DNA of 20,579 nucleotides from Candidatus Omnitrophota bacterium. GTDB lineage: Bacteria > Omnitrophota > Gorgyraeia > Gygaellales > Profunditerraquicolaceae. A program made the position numbers and the translations under genes. A model generated the notes under the pieces. It was not told where the DNA came from. It saw nothing but the letters and a program-made list of their open reading frames with translations, and did no database searches. Each line of letters starts with the position of its first letter. The stretch's first letter is position 1. Shown here piece after piece: positions 14,901 to 20,579 of this stretch. The DNA lies in contig JAGOIJ010000009.1 in the NCBI GenBank assembly GCA_017995695.1, forward strand, positions 1-20,579. The letters run 5' to 3'.

Positions 14901-15780
14901 TATGGAATTAAATAAAGGGACCATAGAGCTACGCAGGGCAGAAGGAGTAGCCGCATTTACAGGAAACAAGCACGAATATTATAATAGCCCTCTTAACAAG
15001 TTTGTAATACAGCAACTCCGCGGCAGAGAGGGAGGGTTGCCCAATGTATCATCTGTGTTCCGTCTACCAATGCCGGACATTATGTATGACACGCGGCCTC
15101 AGACAGTGCCAATAGGGTATTTGCGCAACACTAATGTTAACGCAATGAACGCAGCGCCTGCTTCACCATCGCCGATCAATACGGTATTCCCACGCACCCT
15201 TGCAGGTTCCGGTCTTACAACGGGCCAATACGACTTAAATTTCCTGGTGCCTCGTGAAAACCCCGTAGAGCCGTATTCCGGCACCACCGAAGATCAGAGG
15301 CAACTGGCTGTACTTACACCAAACGTATTCTTGCTCAATAAGGCCACGCTAACTTTTTGGAATAACTTTGATAACAAATTAAAAAGTCCATTTGGGATGA
15401 GGAGTACAGGGTTTCATGGTGGCGCTGATGCAGCGTATCCGAAAGGAACACCAATCCCACTTCTTACTAAAAGCCTTACTGTGACCGAGGTAGGCAGTCA
15501 ATCAGTAAGGGGAAATTATTTGTTCGGCATTGATGAAAATGGGGTAGAACAAAGATTTCTTCATATGGAAAGAAAGCCAGATTTTAAGCCAGGTGATGTG
15601 TTGAGCCATGGAGAAGAGATCGGAACCGTGGGGAACACGGGAAGAGTACGCGGAATTACCGGAGTTCATTTACACTGGGAAACAAGGGGTAATGGTAAAA
15701 CATTTGATCCGTTAGTTTATAGAGATAGAGTTATTCAGAAGATAATTAGCAATAATAATGTCCAATCTAATATTAAATAG
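11974..15780 (+). CDS. Large secreted protein with C-terminal M23 (LytM) peptidase domain
   Basis: The 1268-residue product begins with a signal peptide (KKRKLFK, hydrophobic VMSVGLIFFSYL, likely cut after PAFA near residue 33). Residues about 40-240 are rich in Gly, Ala and Ser with several weakly hydrophobic stretches. The middle (240-1120) matches no domain I recognise. The C-terminal 140 residues are an M23 zinc peptidase: His1148 and Asp1152 in HGGAD, H1197 in FLHM, GNTG near 1220, and His1232/His1234 in VHLHWE. All metal and catalytic positions appear present. Such enzymes cut peptidoglycan cross-bridges, so a role in opening the wall for pilus emergence or in surface anchoring is plausible. 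AGGAG precedes ATG 11974 by six bases. The last codons fall in a tandem 31-bp repeat. Confidence 0.85.
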   Translation: MARILKKRKLFKGICVMSVGLIFFSYLPAPAFAARSRAGGGDLAKFDTSAFLTGAALQVGSAVIGAGIGGAWSSAAQSAQSATEVGRAAHNIGTVGKLLSDGSHLANGFKSLTFSSALANVGRGLSTYTATSQIGRAVGNYGVYKGWSPKKIYTVSTITGAATAGFLNPGVSLGGALSPSINVPAVEAATLPIMLKGAAVGALSGAARAAVITSMDGNRINKGKGPGTTSQILGMVAGNAVTNFGRGLFDKKTYHQQIDSQWQQADAASVPDADKFTNLKVRTVDKLADAGGASPFEEKTYWKEIKGISKDGVIETGKVVPDSQLGQVKNGDNIVPVYREGTRRLTLYDINANVDGNQVAYRLFVKAPFIDTFSRQSWPGLASEAVGIIAENKLSKKNKMYAPLIQSLSGTVFSSLANSYGIGADMYFGKKQDKLQAKLDFAEEFFVTRVTQQMIPFNKEAGKAQQHNQLGTLYTHSIDPNTPYPDTLEKMDSVIMQGVEDLPFQYQQGQAERLKAMDRQGDESIARRNRYIELERQRVEEAFRAQPTHGRSSVFAKDLSFKLPSVLFQNAVSMGTQAVMNSLVSDKDSATKQMLVPFGANMLTATIRGIAWHKGWDSASKQWQWESLLENYAPEQYTITPSDKDYNWLSASMDRAYYPSQKAEYERFNTLYGVTPVKIMKVRTTDINEGAHTKNDIVEWVPVSIVEADNTAPTTKEAIGESIKQAALDSFVETMSFGRPMVRTSLPDPLGGIRPEQVSAQDFISYQRTLEGLSSMPFDKAMVAQVASGQRSAMAKNIRGTLLQIPGVATAFHMQPERLVKVHTRVEKVIPYEVNIPFGEATDRLEVNEDGSYTLIGNSVGKIQEIGEENSVSRPSGEKPFEVAFEGQMAMGEKGVATITMENGRSLQVPYVAMKQSDTRPGEGVNKIDPTVQIYFDFAGTQDFNPDGGNMVDHYQVVLASKKGSAEKTVLASNLPMELNKGTIELRRAEGVAAFTGNKHEYYNSPLNKFVIQQLRGREGGLPNVSSVFRLPMPDIMYDTRPQTVPIGYLRNTNVNAMNAAPASPSPINTVFPRTLAGSGLTTGQYDLNFLVPRENPVEPYSGTTEDQRQLAVLTPNVFLLNKATLTFWNNFDNKLKSPFGMRSTGFHGGADAAYPKGTPIPLLTKSLTVTEVGSQSVRGNYLFGIDENGVEQRFLHMERKPDFKPGDVLSHGEEIGTVGNTGRVRGITGVHLHWETRGNGKTFDPLVYRDRVIQKIISNNNVQSNIK

Positions 15781-15818
15781 ACTTATAAATGTCCAATCTA
15801 GATTTAATAGATTTTATG
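15757..15818 (+). repeat. Two imperfect tandem 31-bp repeats with ATGTCCAA
   Basis: Units at about 15757-15787 and 15788-15818 both begin AATGTCCAATCTA and continue with similar AT-rich sequence including TTAAATAGA or TTTAATAGA. The first unit encodes the last residues and stop of the M23 protein; the second is intergenic. The ATGTCCAA core is shared with the pair of sites near 2260-2323. Confidence 0.7.
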
Positions 15819-15826
15819 CAGTAATT

Positions 15827-15891
15827 CTAGGGGGCCGATTAATCCCGTGGAGCAGTTGCCGTCTGCTAAGGATGATACTAAGCCCCCTTAG
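15827..15891 (+). terminator. Long nested hairpin after the Tad operon, possible terminator
   Basis: CTAGGGGGC (15827-15835) pairs with GCCCCCTTAG (15882-15891) with one bulge. Nested within are ATCC (15842-15845) with GGAT (15870-15873), and AGCAG (15851-15855) with CTGCT (15863-15867). The T tract afterwards is short (TTTG), so efficiency as an intrinsic terminator is doubtful. It may instead be a structured 3' end or small RNA. From 15892 to 16042 I see no gene or clear signal. Confidence 0.5.
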
Positions 15892-16042
15892 TTTGTCCCC
15901 TGCTGATTCTTCGCTCTCGCAATGAAACAAAAGAATAAGGCCAAAAATTGAGCCAAGCTTAGCATCTTGTTTTGACTGGATTTGCCAGAAATTAGATAAT
16001 TTTCGGAGCGCTAAAACTCATTAAAATAGCGTTAGTTAGCAA

Positions 16043-16056
16043 TCGAAAACGTTTGC
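16043..16056. promoter_or_regulatory. Palindromic operator-like element, copy 2
   Basis: TCGAAAACGTTTGC differs by one base from the element at 4027-4040 and, like it, ends exactly 20 bp before the -35 box. This conserved distance 12 kb away strongly suggests a common DNA-binding regulator for the two transcripts. Confidence 0.65.
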
Positions 16057-16076
16057 TTTTTATAGGCAAAATCTGC

Positions 16077-16106
16077 TTGACATATATATAAAATATGTGT
16101 TATACT
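16077..16106 (+). promoter_or_regulatory. Promoter of the giant C39-like gene
   Basis: TTGACA (16077-16082) and TATACT (16101-16106) are 18 bp apart. The predicted transcript starts near 16113 with GCAACAAGA, the same sequence and the same 12-base distance from the first base of the -10 box as in the promoter at 4061. Confidence 0.8.
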
Positions 16107-16112
16107 TTTGGC

Positions 16113-16245
16113 GCAACAAGAGATGGTGCTCGCAAAGGTAAACCTCGAGTAATCGGGGGGCACAAAGCCACGGGTCCTGAGCAAGTGAGCTCAGATCGAT
16201 GAGTAATTGAAGCGAACGAGTCGAAGGATAGCCGGGTTGCCGAAT
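16113..16245 (+). promoter_or_regulatory. Cyclic di-GMP-I (GEMM-I) riboswitch upstream of the giant gene
   Basis: This is a near-canonical GEMM-I aptamer. It reads CGCAAAGGTAAACC (16131-16144), then a stem CCTCGA/TCGGGG capped by the GNRA loop GTAA, then GGCACAAAGCCACGGG. A second stem follows, closed by TCCT/AGGA and holding the hairpin TGAGC/GCTCA, and then AGCCGGGTTGCCGAA. Order and spacing match the Vibrio Vc2 type, where the GNRA loop docks into a receptor in the second stem and c-di-GMP binds at the junction. Its 3' segment is also the 5' arm of a terminator, so ligand should favour read-through. Confidence 0.88.
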
Positions 16246-16286
16246 ACCGACGAGAAACTAGGTATTGACAACCCGGTTTTTATTTT
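16232..16286 (+). terminator. Intrinsic terminator, expression platform of riboswitch 2
   Basis: CCGGGTTG (16232-16239) pairs with CAACCCGG (16269-16276), and AATACC (16243-16248) with GGTATT (16261-16266), followed by TTTTTATTTT. The 5' arm consumes the aptamer's conserved CCGGGTTGCC. Terminator and folded aptamer are mutually exclusive. Confidence 0.9.
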
Positions 16287-16411
16287 AGACGATTAATAAG
16301 TGGTTTTACAAATACTTTATAATCGCATATGAAAAGTTGCAGACAACAATTTAAAATCAGTTGGGGTAAGGGGGAATTCTGCTTTATTTGTTTTCATATA
16401 GGTAAATAACT

Positions 16412-19400
16412 ATGATGAGAGAAGAAAAAATTCCTCAAGCCCAGGCTGAAACAAAAGAAGAGAAGCCGCAGTTCAAGTCGAAATTCAAACTGTGGATTCG
16501 CGTCGTAGCTTTTATCGTTGTTGCCGTCTTCTTGCCGGAGCAGGTTGCCCAAGCAGTGGAATTCAATTGGCAGGTGCTCTGGGGCAAGCCAATAACCTCA
16601 ACTCCTTTCGCACCGACCTATCTTAAAGATCTTAATCAAGTAGACATAGCCCTGGCTGTAAGAAACGTTTTAAAAGATCTCGCTGGAAAACCCGTTACTT
16701 CTATTCAGATTTCACCCACCATTACCCTTGAGTTAGAAAAGCCCCTTAACATTACCCAAAGAAGAATCGAAGAGATTTACCAGTGGCTGCAAGGAAAGCC
16801 TTGCGGCTCTAAAGCGCTTTTTGATTATCTGCACTATAAAGGCGCAAGCGTGCCTGAACAGGATATTGCGGTCATGGCGTTGACCATTGATATCTTAAAC
16901 GGCGTGGTTGAGCCTAAGGGAAATCCTGAAATTATCAACACCTCCTTATTTGCATTAGCTCGTACGTCTGAATTCTTCGGCCACAAGCTATATCCTGTCA
17001 AACTAGCAACAGACAACCAACAACTAACAACAGAACTCGCTCCTTTTATTGCCCACTTCAAAGGCGATCACTATGTATTAGTGACTAAGATCACTGAAGA
17101 TAAAGTTTATTACAGCGATAATCACAAGGAAGAATTTTTGTCCATGGTGGATTTCTTGATGAAGTGGAGCCGCTATGCGCTGATTTCTGCGCAAGACGCA
17201 GGTGCGCTTCTTGATGATCAACAGGCAAAAGAAATCAAGGGGGCCGGATGGTCAGGTGGATATATAACGTCAAGCTCGTATGATGACGGCAGCGGCGATA
17301 ACTCAATGGCGGGCGGTACCACGATCCCGAGAGGTTTTTCGTTGCCCAAGATGCCGAGTGTCGTGAAAACTAGCGTTACCCCTACGTATTATTTCCCGCA
17401 GACAGTACGAGTGAATAGCCAAGGTTTTACCAATATCCAGGGCACTAAATTTATCCAACCAGTAGCCATGGCGTACACTTCAGTTAAACCGATAACAGAT
17501 TATAGCGTTGTTCCCACGAAAGCGGAGTTTCATAGCGTGCCGGTGTGGTTCCATAATGGGTTGGATGGCCGCGCATTCCATCATGATAGCTGGTTAACGA
17601 AACGCATGGATCAATCGTTTGTGAAAGGATTAGGTTTAAATAAGGTGTCGTCGGTGGGTACGATGCATCTTGCGCATACCAAAGGAACGACCGATAGAGC
17701 TATTTATAAAACTGGCACCGGCCTTATCTTGACTTATTCCGCGGTGCAGGATCGCGCTGCGGTGAATACGAATTTAAAGAATATGCAGGAAGGAAAGCCC
17801 AGCACCAAGAGCGAATGGCGTAACCCGAATGATCCTCTTTCGAATACCCCTGCAAATGTTAATGTGTTTAATTTAGACAACCAGCATCTTGTGTTTGCTA
17901 TTGATGGCAAAGACAATCATTTTTCATGGAACTATGGCTTTGGCGCATACCTTAAACCGGGAGACAAAGTATATCAATATGACTCGCAGGAATTAACAGG
18001 AGTCGGTACTACGTCACAGATCCAGGGGTATGCGGTGCGCTCTCACCCTGGCAAGAATAGGGCGGAAGGTGCTATTGGAGGAGTGAGTAATGGCTTGGGG
18101 TATATTCCGACGACAGGAACTTGGGATTTAAAAGGCGGCAGCAGCACTGCTTCGCTTGGAGATGGCGCAACGGTGTTGAAGGGCGCGCAGGCGACAGTGC
18201 TGGATGGTTATTTGCAAGCGCGCGGTTCAGACGGATTGGTTGTGGAACATTATAAAGCGGGAGATGAATTTGCGTTGGATCAAAGCACATTGAGAAGAAA
18301 TATTGTTGCGGTTAATGGCCCCATTGATGCTCACCGGAGTGTTCGCGGATCATGGGAGCGCATTAAGCATGCAGAGAATGTAAAAATAGGAGTTGAGGTT
18401 GGTGGAAAATCCACTGCTGTGCTGGATGCGCGCTTATCCCCCCATCAAGATGGTTCATTGACCGGTAGCGCTTCGGATTGGATTTATCATACTCCACTGA
18501 CAGATGCCACAATAAATCCCGAAGCTACCCCGAATGATGGGCCTCAAAACAGCGAAATTACTTCCATTTTACGCAGAACTACTCAAGTTGCCCCGTATAT
18601 TTATCGTTCTTCAACTGATGTTGCACAACCATCTTTTGATCTGAATCTTAAGAATCAACAAGGTGATCTTGCGATGGATGCAAGCGCTCTTTCAGGGATT
18701 ATTAACGATGGTAGGGTGTTCAAAGATGGGCATACATTTTATGGTGGTATAAAAGATTTCGTTTCTTTAGCGCAGGTAAAAGGCGGAGTGCATACTGCCG
18801 ATTTCGTCGCAGCTACCAACGAAAACTATGGCTCAACGCTTGATGGCATGACCGCACGTTTTGATAACAGCGGCTTTTCCAAAGGTAGCCCGGGAATCAT
18901 TTCGAAATACAAAGCTATGCCGGGACAAAAGGCTTATATTCATGCGGTCAATGCGTTTTCTAATCTTGCTGCTACTGTTGAGTTGGAGGGAATTGATTTT
19001 AAGGATGGGACACCAGTGCAGGGCAGTCTTAAAGGTTTAGATGCAATTACCTTTAAGGGTATGCCGCGGCAGAAAGCAGAAGGTATAGTTGATGCGGCGA
19101 ATCGCATTTTGGTTACCAGCTCTCAAGACATGCCGAGGTTGCCGGTCTTTGTTTCGACTGTTAATAGCGCTACGTTGGCAGCCAAGAATGACAAGGGAGA
19201 ACAGGGTAATCCGATTACGCAAGCCAGCGTCGATGCAATCAAGCATAGCGGGTATGATGTTTTTGCCAAAGGCAATATGGCAAGCGGCCAGAGAATTGAT
19301 ATGTTGTTAGGTTCAACTTTCTCTGGTTCAATGTCGCTTGATCAGCGGAACATGAATTATCATAGCGGTCCCAAGCCTCTTTTGGATTTTGCTACTATCG

Positions 19401-20579
19401 TGGAAAGTAACGATGATCCTTCGCAAGAAATGCGCACCCTCGGCAAGATGCAAATGCTTGACGGAAATCAGGTGGCTTATTTTAGCGATACTGGAGCTAT
19501 GGTTTCCGGAACAGGAAAGTTTAAAGCCTTAAGCACAAATAAGAATGGATTATATGTTGACCATGCATATGAAACCAATGGCGCAAAGACTCATGGAGGT
19601 TACCGCTATGATACTCTGGTTTTTGAGTATATGATGGACCCTAGCGGGCAATCTGTGTTTGCGCACGATATCAAACAGCATGGTAACCTCTTTGAAAGCA
19701 CTGCCGGTTCAACCGCGTTTGATAAGCTTGTTATCGAGGGTGGGAAAATCAGGGTGTTAAATGCCAGGAACATGGCATATATGGCTCCATCGTTAGCCGC
19801 GGCAGACAATGTTGCGGAGCAGATTGGAGCCTATAACCAGAATCGCGATGCCTGGGCTACACAAAACAAGATTTCCGGCGACATAGATGTAGCTTACAAA
19901 GATTTTCTTGCCAAGACGCAACCTGAAGCAATCAAAGAAATCCCCAAGACGGATTTTGTGACTAATGTAAAGAATGGGATTGCTGATCGTCAGAATTTTA
20001 TCTCTGCGCTACAGACTCCTTTTAGTGGCTCGTTGATATCTGATCTACGTTCCACCAGAGTTAACAACGCAGGCGACCAGAGTCTTGCGTACGCATTCGT
20101 TTCTAACATTAAAGGCGATAAAAAGACTGCTTCATTATCTATGCCAGGTGGCGCTGCTGCACTATTTGGCAAGGACGGCGGTTTTGAATTCGCTATCGGT
20201 CGGCATACCATGACTGCGTTAGCGGGGGCTGGCCAGTATGTTGCGCATACGTGGGAAGGCGCTGGTAAAACAGAATTTGGCGGTTATCGCGTTAATCGAT
20301 TAGATTTTACTCATGCTAAAAATGCTCAAGGGAGCTATGAGTTGCAGGCATTAGATGTTATCCAGGCCGGCAATACTTTTGAAAGCACGTCAGGGGCAAC
20401 GACTTTTGGGAAGCTCAACATACGTGATGGTAAGATTCAAATTACCGATGTCGCCAATTTAGCCTACATTCCTGCAATATTAGTTGCCGACTCCAATGCT
20501 GCTGATGCCTTTAAGGCATCGCAAGAGGCAGTGAATGGCTGGATGGAAAAGAATCCCACTAAGGTTCAAGGACTTGATA
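16412..20579 (+). CDS. Giant secreted protein with C39-like cysteine peptidase head (3' partial)
   Basis: The frame is open from ATG 16412 to the window end, giving at least 1389 residues. Residues 1-28 are charged. Residues 29-48 are hydrophobic and end FLPEQVAQA, either a signal peptide cut after AQA or a membrane anchor. Residues about 110-260 resemble a C39-type papain-like peptidase: Cys131 in KPCGSKALFDYL, His220 in GDHYVLVTKI and Asp236 in YYSDN, in the family order. The rest looks like extended, beta-rich surface sequence. A unit of about 228 residues repeats: HGGYRY..GNLFESTAGSTAFDKL (from 1061) matches FGGYRV..GNTFESTSGATTFGKL (from 1289). The ribosome binding site AGGT is weak. It is the only gene seen behind riboswitch 2. 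Substrate and role are unknown. Confidence 0.8.
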   Translation, partial: MMREEKIPQAQAETKEEKPQFKSKFKLWIRVVAFIVVAVFLPEQVAQAVEFNWQVLWGKPITSTPFAPTYLKDLNQVDIALAVRNVLKDLAGKPVTSIQISPTITLELEKPLNITQRRIEEIYQWLQGKPCGSKALFDYLHYKGASVPEQDIAVMALTIDILNGVVEPKGNPEIINTSLFALARTSEFFGHKLYPVKLATDNQQLTTELAPFIAHFKGDHYVLVTKITEDKVYYSDNHKEEFLSMVDFLMKWSRYALISAQDAGALLDDQQAKEIKGAGWSGGYITSSSYDDGSGDNSMAGGTTIPRGFSLPKMPSVVKTSVTPTYYFPQTVRVNSQGFTNIQGTKFIQPVAMAYTSVKPITDYSVVPTKAEFHSVPVWFHNGLDGRAFHHDSWLTKRMDQSFVKGLGLNKVSSVGTMHLAHTKGTTDRAIYKTGTGLILTYSAVQDRAAVNTNLKNMQEGKPSTKSEWRNPNDPLSNTPANVNVFNLDNQHLVFAIDGKDNHFSWNYGFGAYLKPGDKVYQYDSQELTGVGTTSQIQGYAVRSHPGKNRAEGAIGGVSNGLGYIPTTGTWDLKGGSSTASLGDGATVLKGAQATVLDGYLQARGSDGLVVEHYKAGDEFALDQSTLRRNIVAVNGPIDAHRSVRGSWERIKHAENVKIGVEVGGKSTAVLDARLSPHQDGSLTGSASDWIYHTPLTDATINPEATPNDGPQNSEITSILRRTTQVAPYIYRSSTDVAQPSFDLNLKNQQGDLAMDASALSGIINDGRVFKDGHTFYGGIKDFVSLAQVKGGVHTADFVAATNENYGSTLDGMTARFDNSGFSKGSPGIISKYKAMPGQKAYIHAVNAFSNLAATVELEGIDFKDGTPVQGSLKGLDAITFKGMPRQKAEGIVDAANRILVTSSQDMPRLPVFVSTVNSATLAAKNDKGEQGNPITQASVDAIKHSGYDVFAKGNMASGQRIDMLLGSTFSGSMSLDQRNMNYHSGPKPLLDFATIVESNDDPSQEMRTLGKMQMLDGNQVAYFSDTGAMVSGTGKFKALSTNKNGLYVDHAYETNGAKTHGGYRYDTLVFEYMMDPSGQSVFAHDIKQHGNLFESTAGSTAFDKLVIEGGKIRVLNARNMAYMAPSLAAADNVAEQIGAYNQNRDAWATQNKISGDIDVAYKDFLAKTQPEAIKEIPKTDFVTNVKNGIADRQNFISALQTPFSGSLISDLRSTRVNNAGDQSLAYAFVSNIKGDKKTASLSMPGGAAALFGKDGGFEFAIGRHTMTALAGAGQYVAHTWEGAGKTEFGGYRVNRLDFTHAKNAQGSYELQALDVIQAGNTFESTSGATTFGKLNIRDGKIQITDVANLAYIPAILVADSNAADAFKASQEAVNGWMEKNPTKVQGLD

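Noticed and set aside
16318..16323. Perfect TATAAT downstream of terminator 2 as a ligand-independent promoter
   Set aside because: No acceptable -35 box lies 16-18 bp upstream; the sequence there is AT-rich by chance. TTGACA at 16265 lies in the terminator stem and is badly spaced.
19089..19310. Short + strand frame inside the giant gene
   Set aside because: The main frame stays open throughout with coherent repeats; this is an alternative-frame shadow.

Overview
The window looks like a chromosomal piece of an uncultured Gram-negative-type bacterium. The best guess is Candidatus Omnitrophota (formerly OP3) or a close relative. This rests on three remembered family resemblances: the many-pilin Tad locus, the transposase-like protein with its N-terminal helix-turn-helix, and the very large secreted protein with a C39-like peptidase head and a leader ending FLPEQVAQA. 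No rRNA or other marker gene is present to confirm it. Nearly everything reads on the + strand.

Layout. (1) 1-1132: 3' part of the Tad/Flp pilus ATPase gene (cpaF/tadA), cut by the window edge. (2) 1133-2246: a DUF192 gene between two identical 57-bp repeats, then a REP-associated tyrosine transposase (RAYT) on the - strand, closed by a third, inverted repeat copy. (3) 2260-4002: a transposase-like protein whose promoter is flanked by ATGTCCAA sites. (4) 4027-4308: an operator-like palindrome, promoter, c-di-GMP-I (GEMM) riboswitch and intrinsic terminator. (5) 4363-15780: one continuous operon holding three pilins, tadB, tadC, four more pilins, three TadE/TadG-like proteins, a secreted protein with a duplicated domain, a pilin-like coiled-coil protein and a 1268-residue secreted M23 peptidase. 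(6) 15781-16411: a gene-free stretch with a long hairpin, then a second copy of the whole control module (same palindrome, promoter, GEMM riboswitch and terminator). (7) 16412 to the end: the open 5' part (at least 1389 codons) of a giant secreted or anchored protein with a C39-like cysteine peptidase head and internal repeats of about 228 residues.

How it fits together. Both control modules carry the same 14-bp element exactly 20 bp upstream of the -35 box. Both transcripts begin with GCAACAAGA and run into a GEMM-I-type aptamer whose 3' strand is also the 5' arm of a terminator. The geometry predicts that c-di-GMP, by stabilising the aptamer, lets RNA polymerase read through. One transcription factor and one second messenger would then switch on an elaborate Tad pilus, a cell-wall peptidase and a giant surface protein together. 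The cpaF gene upstream is separated from this operon by the mobile DNA and so is probably outside this control. No prepilin peptidase, secretin (CpaC), CpaB or CpaE/TadZ gene is in the window.
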